NCBI GenBank assembly: GCA_017990865.1
Contig: JAGNNB010000110.1
Location: forward strand, 1 to 8,740
Length of the DNA stretch: 8,740 bases
Reading direction: 5' to 3'
Origin: Lysobacteraceae bacterium
Lineage (GTDB): Bacteria; Pseudomonadota; Gammaproteobacteria; Xanthomonadales; Xanthomonadaceae
Part shown: in pieces, positions 1-6,743 of the stretch
How the letters are laid out: each line of letters opens with the position of its first letter
Position numbering within the stretch: position 1 is the stretch's first letter
The notes under the pieces: model-generated
Told to the model about the DNA's origin: nothing
What the model saw: only the letters and a program-made list of their open reading frames with translations
Databases searched by the model: none
Translations under genes and position numbers: made by a program

Positions 1-1
1 C

Positions 2-298
2 GTGACGGATCTGTGCCCGAACATGGCGATCATGAACAAAGGAAAGGTGTTGCTTGCGGGTCGTCCCGCCGACGCGATCGCCGAGTTGGAAGGCAAGGTT
101 TGGCGCAAGCAAGTCGCGAAAGACGCGCTGCCGGAATACGAGAAACACTTCAGATTGTTGTCTACGCGCTTGGTGGCGGGCGCACCAGTGATCCATGTCT
201 TCAGCGCGGATTCGCCGGAGGACGGGTTCGAGCAAGTCGCGCCCGATCTCGAGGATGTGTATTTCCAACGCCTGCGTCAGCATGCCAAAGCCGCCTGA
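2..298 (+). CDS. ABC transporter ATP-binding protein, C-terminal part (5' end outside window)
   Basis: This is the last 98 or so residues of an ABC ATPase; the reading frame is open at the left edge, so the GTG at base 2 is not the true start. The visible residues TDLCPNMAIMNKGKVLLAG are the stretch that normally follows the H-loop of exporter-type ATPases. The Walker A, signature and Walker B motifs must lie upstream of the window. The remainder is the small C-terminal domain common in two-component ABC-2 exporters, ending with the typical PDLEDVYF motif about 15 residues before the stop. It should hydrolyse ATP in the cytoplasm to drive the permease encoded immediately downstream. The gap to that gene is only 10 bases and the ribosome binding site overlaps this stop codon, so the two genes are almost certainly co-transcribed and translationally coupled. 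The substrate cannot be read from this fragment. Confidence 0.88.
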   Translation: MTDLCPNMAIMNKGKVLLAGRPADAIAELEGKVWRKQVAKDALPEYEKHFRLLSTRLVAGAPVIHVFSADSPEDGFEQVAPDLEDVYFQRLRQHAKAA

Positions 299-302
299 GG
301 AG
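297..302 (+). promoter_or_regulatory. Ribosome binding site of the permease-peptidase gene
   Basis: GAGGAG lies 6 bases before the ATG at 309 and overlaps the TGA stop (296-298) of the ATPase gene. It decides the start of the downstream gene: the frame stays open further upstream, to about 195, but that stretch overlaps the ATPase coding region and has no comparable site. The overlap with the stop points to translational coupling. Confidence 0.75.
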
Positions 303-308
303 CCCGCC

Positions 309-3300
309 ATGTTCGAGTTCTTCCGGTTCGAGCTGCGTCAGCAGCTTCGTTCGCCGCTGTTGTGGTTGATGGGGGCGCTTTTTGCTTTGTTCGCCTTCGG
401 CGGTGCGTCGTCCGACGCGATCCAGATCGGCGGCAGCGTCGGCAATGTCCATCGCAACGCACCGATGGTCGCCGTCCAGTTCCTCAGCGTGTTCACGCTG
501 ATGGGCATGCTATTCACCGCGATGGCGATCAACGGCGCATTGCTGCGCGATTTCGAGCAAGGTACGGCCGAGCTGATCTTCGCCAGCCCGATCAAACGCC
601 GCGACTACGTCGCCGGTCGAATCGCGGCGGCGATCGTCGGATGCTTGGCGATTTACGCGCTCATCGGTTTCGGTATTTTCGTCGCGCAGTTCATGCCCTG
701 GATCGATGCCGCGCGGCTCGGTCCGGTGTCGCTGTATCCGTACGCATGGGCGTTCGCGGTCATCGTGCTGCCGAATCTGTTGTTCACCGCAGCGCTGTTG
801 TCGCTGCTGGCCATCGTCACCCGCAGCATCTTGTGGGTCTACATCGGTGTGCTCGGGTTCTTCGTCCTGTACGGCGTGAGTGCGGCCTTGTTGAGCGATC
901 TCGACAACGTCTGGATCGCCACGCTCGCGGAGCCGCTTGGTTTGCGCGCGTTCGGTCGCACCATTCGCTATTGGGCGGCGGAGCAGCGCAACACCGAATT
1001 GCCGGCGATCGCGGGTTATATTCTCGCCAATCGCTCGCTTTGGATCGGTGCCTCGCTGGCGTTGTTCGCTGCGTGTTTCGCACTGTTCAAGACCGAACGC
1101 AGCGGCACCGCGCGCGGTCTGCGTCGCGCGAAGCCTTCGCCCGTCGGCATTGAAGCTCATGCGTCGGCGGCCCCTGCGGCGATATCGGTTTCGAAGGCGT
1201 CGTTGTCGTTCGGCGCCGGCACATCCGTTCGGCAATTCTTGCGGCAACTGAAGTTCGACACCGTCGGCGTCCTGCGCGGCGTTCCCTTCATCGTCATGCT
1301 GATGTTCGCGACGGCGAACTTTATTGCCGGCGCGTTGTTCGCGGACAGCATGTACGACACATCGATCCATCCGGTGACATCGATCATGCTGGAGGCCTTG
1401 CAAGGCGCTTACAGTTTCGTATTGATCATCATCGTGCTGTTCTACGCGGGCGAACTGATCGCGAAGGAACGCAGCGCTAAAATTCATGAGGTCACCGACG
1501 CCATGCCGGTACCGAACTGGGTGCCGTTGGCGGCTAAATTCGGCGCATTGCTCGCGGTGATCGTGTGTTTTCAGTTGTTTGGCGGCATCGTCGCGATGCT
1601 GATCCAGCTCGGTAAAGGACATACCCAGCTCGAATTGGCGGTCTATGCCAAGACCTTGGCGCTCAATAGCCTGTTCTTCGTGCTGATGGGCGGGTTGTCG
1701 CTGTGTCTGCAAGTGTTCACCAACAACAAATACATCGGCTATGCGCTGGTGGTGATCGTGCTCGTCGGGCAGATCGTGCTCGGGATGCTCGATTACACGC
1801 ATAACCTCTATGGTTACGCCAGCGCGCCCAATGCGCCGTATTCCGACATGAATGGCTACGGCCACTTCCTGAAAGAGCAGTTGTGGTTCCAGGCGTATTG
1901 GGGCTTGTTCATGCTGCTGCTGCTGTTGCTATCGGCCGCATTCTGGGTGCGCGGCGTGAGCGGCGGTGCGCGCGAACGCCTGCGTCTCGCTCGCCAACGG
2001 TTGAGCGGCGCGCTCGGCGCGGCGACTGCGGTGTCCGCGTTGGCCTTCGTCGCCGTCGGTGGCTATCTATTCTGGAACACCAATATCCGCAATGAATATC
2101 TGTCTCCCGACGACACGCTCGATCTGCAAGCCCGATACGAGCGCGATTACAAGAAGTACCAAAATCTGCAACAGCCGAAGATCGTCGCGACCGAGCTCGA
2201 GATCGACCTGCGCCCCGAAATCCAGACGATGCGCGCGAAGGGCACCTATCGCGTGCGCAATCCGTACGCCAACCCGATCGCCGATTTGCATATCGGCATG
2301 GGCGACGATAAGTCGCTGATCAGCATCGATATGGGCGGAGCGTCGCTGATCAAGCACGACAAGGCGCTTGGGTATCGTATTTACAGGCTGAAAGAACCGT
2401 TGCTGCCCGGCGCCGAACGTCTCATCTCGTTCAAAGTCGAACTGGCTCCGAACGGCATCACCAACAACGGCGCGCAAAGGCAGATCGTGGAGAACGGCAC
2501 GTTCTTCAACAGTCGATCTTTCCCGGCATTCGGCTACAACGACAGCGCCGAAATCCAGGATCGAAACGAGCGCCGCAAGCGCAAGCTCGGCGAGCCGCGG
2601 CGCATGCCGAAGCTGGAAGACGAAGCCGCACGCGCGAACACGTATCTCACCGACGATTCGGATTGGATCGATTTCAAGACCACCATCTGCACCGCGCCGG
2701 ACCAGATCGCGCTGTCGCCCGGCTATCTGCAGAAAGAGTTCGTCCGCGACGGCCGCCGCTGCTTCGCTTACGCGATGGATCGGCCGATGCTGAACTTCTA
2801 TGCGTATCTCTCGGCGCGTTGGCAGGTGAAGAAGGGCAAGTACAAAGATATTCCGATCGAGGTCTACTATGACGCCAAGCATCCGTACAACGTCGATCGG
2901 ATGATCGCGTCGGTACAGAAATCGCTGGCGTATTACGAGGCCAACTTCACGCCGTACCAGCACCGTCAGGTGCGAATCATCGAATTTCCGGGTTACCAAA
3001 GCTTCGCGCAGAGCTTCGCCAATACGATTCCGTATTCGGAGTCCGTCGGTTTCATCGCCGACCTTCGCGGCAAAGACGCGATAGACTATGTGTACTACAT
3101 CACCGCGCACGAAATCGCGCACCAGTGGTGGGCGCATCAGGTGATCGGCGCGAACATGCAGGGCGCGACTGTGCTGTCGGAGTCGCTGTCGCAATATTCT
3201 GCGCTGATGGTGATGGAAAAAGAGTACGGCCGCGACAAAATGCGTCGATTCCTGAAGTACGAGTTGGACCGATATCTGTCCGACCGCGGCGGCGAGCTGA

Positions 3301-3893
3301 TCGAGGAACTGCCGCTCTACCGGGTCGAGAATCAACCCTACATCCACTATCGCAAGGCGTCGCTGGTGTTTTACCGGCTGCGAGAGGAAATCGGCGAAGA
3401 CGCGCTGAATCGCGCGCTGAAGAAATTCCTGCAGGACAAGGGTTATCAGCAGCCCCCGTACGCGACATCGGCCGAACTGCTCGATTACATCCGCGCCGAA
3501 GCCGGCCCCGAGCATGAAGGTCTGATCGCCGATTTGTTCGAGAAGATCAGCTTCTACGACAATCGGGTCGAATCGGCGACCGCGAAGAAGCGCGCCGACG
3601 GCAAATACGATGTCGTGCTCGATCTGCACGCCGCCAAGCTCTACGCCGACGGCAAGGGCAAGGAGACGGCGGGCAAGCTCGACGACTGGATCGAAGTGGG
3701 CGTGTTCGCGCGCGGCCCGTCGGGTAAGGAAGCCGACGAGAAAGTGTTGTATCTGAAACGGCACCGTGTCGTCGACGGAGGGCTGAAAATGACGGTGGTG
3801 GTGGATGCGGAACCCTACGAAGCCGGTTTCGATCCGTACAACAAATTGATCGACCGGGTGTCGTCGGATAACCGTAAGCGCGTCGGTCTGTGA
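309..3893 (+). CDS. ABC-2-type permease fused to M1-family metallopeptidase domain
   Basis: A 1194-residue membrane protein with three parts. Residues about 1-280 form one ABC-2 permease half (first membrane segment about 15-32, coupling-type loop near E88). Residues about 308-568 form a second permease half with a similar loop near E394. A last membrane segment at about 569-591 leads into an M1-like peptidase region (about 620-1194). The zinc motif HEIAH is at 934-938 with a downstream glutamate at E958 in SESLSQY. A tyrosine at 1014 in HYRKAS matches the position of the M1 catalytic Tyr. The segment before the last helix is rich in Arg (RERLRLARQR), so by the positive-inside rule the peptidase should face the periplasm. 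The partner ATPase is directly upstream. Proteins of this layout are usually annotated 'ABC transporter permease/M1 family aminopeptidase'; substrate and activity are unknown. The classical GAMEN exopeptidase motif is not seen. ATG 309 is chosen for its ribosome binding site. Confidence 0.92.
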   Translation: MFEFFRFELRQQLRSPLLWLMGALFALFAFGGASSDAIQIGGSVGNVHRNAPMVAVQFLSVFTLMGMLFTAMAINGALLRDFEQGTAELIFASPIKRRDYVAGRIAAAIVGCLAIYALIGFGIFVAQFMPWIDAARLGPVSLYPYAWAFAVIVLPNLLFTAALLSLLAIVTRSILWVYIGVLGFFVLYGVSAALLSDLDNVWIATLAEPLGLRAFGRTIRYWAAEQRNTELPAIAGYILANRSLWIGASLALFAACFALFKTERSGTARGLRRAKPSPVGIEAHASAAPAAISVSKASLSFGAGTSVRQFLRQLKFDTVGVLRGVPFIVMLMFATANFIAGALFADSMYDTSIHPVTSIMLEALQGAYSFVLIIIVLFYAGELIAKERSAKIHEVTDAMPVPNWVPLAAKFGALLAVIVCFQLFGGIVAMLIQLGKGHTQLELAVYAKTLALNSLFFVLMGGLSLCLQVFTNNKYIGYALVVIVLVGQIVLGMLDYTHNLYGYASAPNAPYSDMNGYGHFLKEQLWFQAYWGLFMLLLLLLSAAFWVRGVSGGARERLRLARQRLSGALGAATAVSALAFVAVGGYLFWNTNIRNEYLSPDDTLDLQARYERDYKKYQNLQQPKIVATELEIDLRPEIQTMRAKGTYRVRNPYANPIADLHIGMGDDKSLISIDMGGASLIKHDKALGYRIYRLKEPLLPGAERLISFKVELAPNGITNNGAQRQIVENGTFFNSRSFPAFGYNDSAEIQDRNERRKRKLGEPRRMPKLEDEAARANTYLTDDSDWIDFKTTICTAPDQIALSPGYLQKEFVRDGRRCFAYAMDRPMLNFYAYLSARWQVKKGKYKDIPIEVYYDAKHPYNVDRMIASVQKSLAYYEANFTPYQHRQVRIIEFPGYQSFAQSFANTIPYSESVGFIADLRGKDAIDYVYYITAHEIAHQWWAHQVIGANMQGATVLSESLSQYSALMVMEKEYGRDKMRRFLKYELDRYLSDRGGELIEELPLYRVENQPYIHYRKASLVFYRLREEIGEDALNRALKKFLQDKGYQQPPYATSAELLDYIRAEAGPEHEGLIADLFEKISFYDNRVESATAKKRADGKYDVVLDLHAAKLYADGKGKETAGKLDDWIEVGVFARGPSGKEADEKVLYLKRHRVVDGGLKMTVVVDAEPYEAGFDPYNKLIDRVSSDNRKRVGL

Positions 3894-3943
3894 GCGCGCG
3901 CTGCGTCGGAGCGATCCGGCGCGGCGATGCCCCGACGTAACCT

Positions 3944-4264
3944 TCAACGCGGTTTGGCGGGCATCGGGAATGGCGTGACCACGTTTTCGCCGCTGGCGGC
4001 GTCGCGGATCGACGATTGGCCCTTCTTCTCCACCTCTTCGATGCGGACGATGCTTTGCATCGGCAAATGCAGGGACTTGGTGTCGCCGAATTCGTCGCGC
4101 AGGCGTTCTTCCGTCGGGTCGACCACGAGGCCGTCGTGCAGATCGAACACCAAGTCCGCGACTTCGGTGAAGCCCCAGAGATGGCTGCTGCCGACGCGAT
4201 GCGCGTACAGCGCGTAGATCTTGCCGTGGTTGAAGAACGTGATTTTGTAGAGAGCCTTGGCCAT
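3944..4264 (-). CDS. DUF1820 family protein
   Basis: A 106-residue soluble protein with no signal peptide or membrane segment. The N-terminal part (ALYKITFFNHGKIYALYA), the central GFTEVADLVFD, the VVDPTEERLRDEF stretch and the IVRIEEVEKKG segment match what I recall of the DUF1820 family, small proteins widespread in gammaproteobacteria with no established function. The family's usual length is about 100 residues, so this copy is complete. Its C-terminal tail after residue about 85 is probably disordered. The gene converges on the permease-peptidase gene, with 50 bases between the two stops, and lies 143 bases downstream of the rhomboid gene on the same strand. There is no Shine-Dalgarno sequence before the ATG, and a good -10 box sits at a distance that would put transcription start at or next to the A of ATG, so its mRNA may be leaderless. 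Confidence 0.85.
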   Translation of the reverse strand: MAKALYKITFFNHGKIYALYAHRVGSSHLWGFTEVADLVFDLHDGLVVDPTEERLRDEFGDTKSLHLPMQSIVRIEEVEKKGQSSIRDAASGENVVTPFPMPAKPR

Positions 4265-4270
4265 GCGCGG

Positions 4271-4276
4271 ATGATA
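4271..4276 (-). promoter_or_regulatory. Candidate -10 box of the DUF1820 gene (leaderless start)
   Basis: On the minus strand this reads TATCAT, five of six matches to TATAAT, with 6 bases between it and the ATG at 4264. A start site about 7 bases downstream of the hexamer would coincide with the A of the ATG. No convincing -35 element is found at the usual spacing, and there is no purine-rich ribosome site in the gap. Confidence 0.45.
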
Positions 4277-4407
4277 GCGCGCGGTCGCGCCGACGAAACG
4301 AGCGGCGAGGCGAGCGATGCGTCACGAACCCGTTCGAGCATGCGTCGAGCCGGCGATCCCAAGACGCTGAGGATCCGCGCTTTCGGCGGCCCGCTTTCGA
4401 CAACTTG

Positions 4408-5100
4408 TCAGAACCCGCGATCCTTGCGCATACGTCGTGCGATCGCCGCCTTGGCCGATAGCGCGAACACCGCGCCGAACAAGAAGCCGCCCAAGTGCGC
4501 GATCCACGCCACCGCGCCGAACGCCGGGCCGATGTAGGTGAACACCACCTGCAGGATCAGCCAGCCGCCGATCAACAGCGCCGCCGGGGCGCGAATGAAT
4601 TCCAGAAATAGGCCGAGCGGCAGCACCAAGCCCAGCTTCGCCCGCGGGAACAACGCGAGATAGGCGCCGATCACCGCGGAGACCGCGCCGCTGGCGCCGA
4701 TCACCAATCGCTGCGGGCTGCCGACGGCGAACACCGCCACCAGATTGGCGAAGGCGCCACCGAGCACGAACAGGGCGAGGAAGCGCCACGAGCCCATGCT
4801 GCGCTCGGCCGGGAACCCGAAGATCAACAGGAAGATCAGGTTCCCGAGCAGATGGGTCCAGTCGGCATGAAGCATCAGGGCCGTGAACAGCCGCAGCCAG
4901 TGCAGATCCGCGAGCAGCCAACGCAGCGTGTCCATCAGCGCGGGCCCGCCGGTCAGCGCGCCCCAGGTCTGGATCAAGCCGCGTTCGACGTGCTCCGACC
5001 GCGTGCTCGCCCACAGATACGCCGCCCACAGCACCGCGAACAGCAGGGGAGTGGCCCAGCGGACGCCGGCTTTCTTGCGGGTAGGAATCTGAACGAACAT
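4408..5100 (-). CDS. Rhomboid family intramembrane serine protease
   Basis: A 230-residue, strongly hydrophobic protein with six or seven predicted membrane segments (about 15-31, 83-100, 105-126, 133-150, 173-191, 195-215, plus a weaker one near 156-168). The catalytic serine is S137 in GASG and its partner histidine is H202 in AHLGG. The HxxxN motif of the second core helix (H83 to N87 in HLLGN), preceded by H78, supplies the usual oxyanion-hole residues. All hallmark residues of an active bacterial rhomboid are therefore present, and the length is normal. Such enzymes cleave transmembrane helices of membrane proteins within the bilayer; the substrate here cannot be deduced. The short basic C-terminal tail (RRMRKDR) should be cytoplasmic. 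The ATG at 5100 is the only plausible start, but its upstream bases are pyrimidine-rich with no clear ribosome site. The gene is divergent from the FadL gene. Confidence 0.92.
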   Translation of the reverse strand: MFVQIPTRKKAGVRWATPLLFAVLWAAYLWASTRSEHVERGLIQTWGALTGGPALMDTLRWLLADLHWLRLFTALMLHADWTHLLGNLIFLLIFGFPAERSMGSWRFLALFVLGGAFANLVAVFAVGSPQRLVIGASGAVSAVIGAYLALFPRAKLGLVLPLGLFLEFIRAPAALLIGGWLILQVVFTYIGPAFGAVAWIAHLGGFLFGAVFALSAKAAIARRMRKDRGF

Positions 5101-5191
5101 GAGGGGAAGCGTGTGACCTGAATGCGTGGGTCGTCGCGAAACGGTGCCGGTCCGAGGGGCTGGGTTGTTAGCGTTCGGTTAACGGCCACGG

Positions 5192-5197
5192 TATAGT
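5192..5197 (+). promoter_or_regulatory. Candidate -10 box of the FadL-type gene
   Basis: TATAGT matches five of six bases of the sigma-70 -10 consensus and stands out in GC-rich surroundings. Upstream, TTGTTA (5165-5170) resembles a -35 box but the spacing is 21 bases, which is too long. TTAGCG (5168-5173) has 18-base spacing but is a poor match. If used, transcription would start near 5204 and give a 5' UTR of about 95 bases. A weak -35 would fit activator-dependent expression. Confidence 0.45.
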
Positions 5198-5235
5198 AGC
5201 GGTAGCGTCGTACGTCGGGAGGGGTTTCCGGCAGG

Positions 5236-5261
5236 ACGGTTCGAGCGTAGCGCTCGTCCGT
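5236..5261 (+). other. Hairpin in the presumed 5' UTR of the FadL-type gene
   Basis: A perfect 6-bp stem (CGAGCG 5242-5247 with CGCTCG 5251-5256, loop TAG) is extended below a small 2x1 internal loop by four more pairs (ACGG 5236-5239 with CCGT 5258-5261). It has no T-tract, so it is not an intrinsic terminator. It lies 39 bases before the start codon and could affect mRNA stability or small-RNA binding; this is inference. Confidence 0.5.
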
Positions 5262-5285
5262 GCGGCGCAGAACAATCCTGTCCAC

Positions 5286-5289
5286 GGAG
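5286..5289 (+). promoter_or_regulatory. Ribosome binding site of the FadL-type gene
   Basis: GGAG with 11 bases to the ATG at 5301. The spacing is somewhat long, but this is the only purine-rich site near the start. The ATG is confirmed by the signal peptide that follows it. Confidence 0.6.
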
Positions 5290-5300
5290 ACGTACAGACA

Positions 5301-6644
5301 ATGCAAACCAAGAATCCGATTTTATTGTCCGCGCTCGCGCTCGGCATCGCCGGCGCGCTAGCCGCCGGACAAGCCGAAGCCGCCGGCTTCCAGCTCAAAG
5401 AAAACAGCGTCAAGGCCCAGGGCCGTTCCTACGCCGGTAGCGCGGTCGCCGAAGGCGACACCTCGGTCGTGGTCAACAACCCGGCGGCGATGACCACCTT
5501 CGAAGGCACCACCGTGCAGTCGGACGTCACCGTGATCGACCTCGGCTTCGAGTTCAAGGGCAGCGGCTTCGCCGGTACCGGCACCCCGCTGGCGCGTCCG
5601 CTGACCGGCGGCGATGGCGGCGGCGCCGGCGGCGTCACGCCGGTTCCGGCGATGTCGGCCATCCACAAATTCGATAACGGCGTGGCCGTCGGCGCGATGA
5701 TCAGCGCCCCGTTCGGCTTGAAGACCGAATACGACCGCGGTTGGGTCGGTCGCTATCAAGCGCTGAAGTCCGAAGTGAAGACGGTCGATCTGACCCTGTC
5801 GGCCGCGTACGAAATCGTGCCGGACCGCCTGTCGGTCGGCGTCGGTTTGGTCTATGAAAAAGTCGATGTCACGCTCTCGAAGGCCGTGGACTTCGGTTCG
5901 CTCCTCGCGTTCAGCTCGGTGCCGGGTTTCGCCCCGCAGTCGGCCGACGGCGAAGCGGCCATCACCGGCGGCGATCATGGCCTCGGCTATATCGTCGGCG
6001 CGACGTTCAGCCCGACCGATAAGCTGAAGGTCGGCATCTCGCACCGCTCCGAACTCGACCACGAACTGGAAGGCGATGCCGACTGGACCGTGCCGGGCAG
6101 CGCCCGCACCGTGTTCAACGGCATCGGCCGCAGCGCGCTCTTCAACGACGGCAAAGTCAACGCCAAGCTGACCACGCCCAGCATCACCACGATCAGCGCC
6201 TCGTACGCCGTGACCGATAGCCTGAGCGTGTTGGCCGATTACGCCAACACCGACTGGTCGTCGGTGCGCGAAGTCCGCATCGATTTCGTCAATCCGGATC
6301 CGGATTCGGTCGAAGATTTCAGTTGGACCGACACCACCTTCATGTCGATCGGCGCCGAGTGGAAGATGTCCGACGCGCTGACCTTGCGCGGCGGTTTCGC
6401 CTACGACGAAACCCCGACCAGCTTCCACACCCGCACCCCGCGTCTGCCCGACGAAGATCGTCGTTGGTACTCGCTCGGCGTGACCTGGCAGGCGAGCGAT
6501 GCGCTGCAAGTGACCGGCGCGTACACCTTCATCGATCCGGATACGCCGAAGATCGGCGTCGTCGACTCGACGCGCCATACCCTGTACGGCGAATTCGAAA
6601 GCAGCGTGCATCTGTTCGGCGTGGCCGGTCAGTTCAAGTTCTGA
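5301..6644 (+). CDS. FadL/OmpP1-family outer-membrane channel
   Basis: A 447-residue outer-membrane beta-barrel of the FadL/TodX family, which takes up long-chain fatty acids or other hydrophobic compounds. Residues 1-27 form a signal peptide (basic start, hydrophobic core, cleavage probably after AEA). The mature protein opens with AGFQLKENS, the family's N-terminal hatch segment, followed by GRSYAGSA and the NNPAAM motif at 59-64. Other family marks are SAPFGLKTEY (135-144), GWVGRY, GDHGLGYIVG (224-233), ISHRSELDHELEGD (246-259) and TPRLPDEDRRWYSLG (379-393). The chain ends in phenylalanine, as expected for barrel insertion by the BAM machinery. The length is normal. A glycine-rich stretch at 103-111 probably lies in a surface loop. 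The gene appears monocistronic, with its own promoter region and terminator. Which hydrophobic substrate it carries cannot be told from sequence. No match to the E. coli FadR operator was recognised upstream. Confidence 0.93.
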   Translation: MQTKNPILLSALALGIAGALAAGQAEAAGFQLKENSVKAQGRSYAGSAVAEGDTSVVVNNPAAMTTFEGTTVQSDVTVIDLGFEFKGSGFAGTGTPLARPLTGGDGGGAGGVTPVPAMSAIHKFDNGVAVGAMISAPFGLKTEYDRGWVGRYQALKSEVKTVDLTLSAAYEIVPDRLSVGVGLVYEKVDVTLSKAVDFGSLLAFSSVPGFAPQSADGEAAITGGDHGLGYIVGATFSPTDKLKVGISHRSELDHELEGDADWTVPGSARTVFNGIGRSALFNDGKVNAKLTTPSITTISASYAVTDSLSVLADYANTDWSSVREVRIDFVNPDPDSVEDFSWTDTTFMSIGAEWKMSDALTLRGGFAYDETPTSFHTRTPRLPDEDRRWYSLGVTWQASDALQVTGAYTFIDPDTPKIGVVDSTRHTLYGEFESSVHLFGVAGQFKF

Positions 6645-6667
6645 TCGACGCATCGAAACGCGAGACG

Positions 6668-6697
6668 AGAAAAACCCCGCTTCGGCGGGGTTTTTCT
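6668..6697. terminator. Bidirectional intrinsic terminator
   Basis: A perfect 13-bp stem (6668-6680 with 6685-6697) closed by a TTCG tetraloop. The core CCCCGC/GCGGGG is followed by TTTTTCTT on the plus strand, and the matching A-run gives a U-tract on the minus strand as well. It sits 23 bases after the FadL stop and 46 bases beyond the stop of the convergent zinc-ribbon gene, so it can end both transcripts. Confidence 0.93.
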
Positions 6698-6743
6698 TGG
6701 GCGATCGGTGCGCGCGCGACGCGACGGGAGCCGGACTCGAACG

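Larger units (their letters stand above)
5101..5300. other. Divergent intergenic region between rhomboid and FadL genes
   Basis: These 200 bases separate two divergent genes and must hold the promoter of the FadL gene and probably that of the rhomboid gene. On the plus strand I see a TATAGT box, a 7-base direct repeat just upstream of it, a hairpin in the presumed 5' UTR and a GGAG ribosome site. On the minus strand I find no convincing promoter for the rhomboid gene. No short ORF with family resemblance is visible. Confidence 0.7.

Noticed and set aside
195..308. Upstream extension of the permease-peptidase frame by 38 codons
   Set aside because: It overlaps the ATPase coding sequence, the extra residues are basic and non-membrane-like, and the ribosome site directly supports ATG 309.
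510..1865. Open frame of 451 codons antisense to the permease part
   Set aside because: Its composition (very high in Arg, His, Gln and Asp) is that of an antisense reading of a membrane protein, with no domain seen.
3902..3939. Imperfect stem in the gap between the convergent peptidase and DUF1820 genes, considered as a terminator
   Set aside because: The outer stem of about 8 pairs (including one G-T) encloses a long loop and has no T-tract on either strand.
4378..4399. 8-base direct repeat CGCTTTCG, 14 bases apart, beyond the rhomboid stop
   Set aside because: It is short, of biased composition, has no pairing potential and lies in a spacer; most likely chance.
2067..4403. Long open frame of 778 codons on the minus strand, antisense to the peptidase gene and continuing over the DUF1820 gene
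   Set aside because: It is a GC-rich shadow. Its translation is Arg-, Val- and Asp-rich with no family motif, and it overlaps two recognisable genes in other frames.
5358..6653. Open frame of 431 codons antisense to the whole FadL gene
   Set aside because: The plus-strand FadL reading has a signal peptide and family motifs throughout; the antisense product has none.
6733..6742. A tRNA T-loop-like sequence (GTTCGAGTCC) on the minus strand, possibly a tRNA gene or attachment-site remnant
   Set aside because: The 5' half of the T-stem does not pair, there is no acceptor stem or CCA, and the upstream side lies inside the zinc-ribbon coding region.
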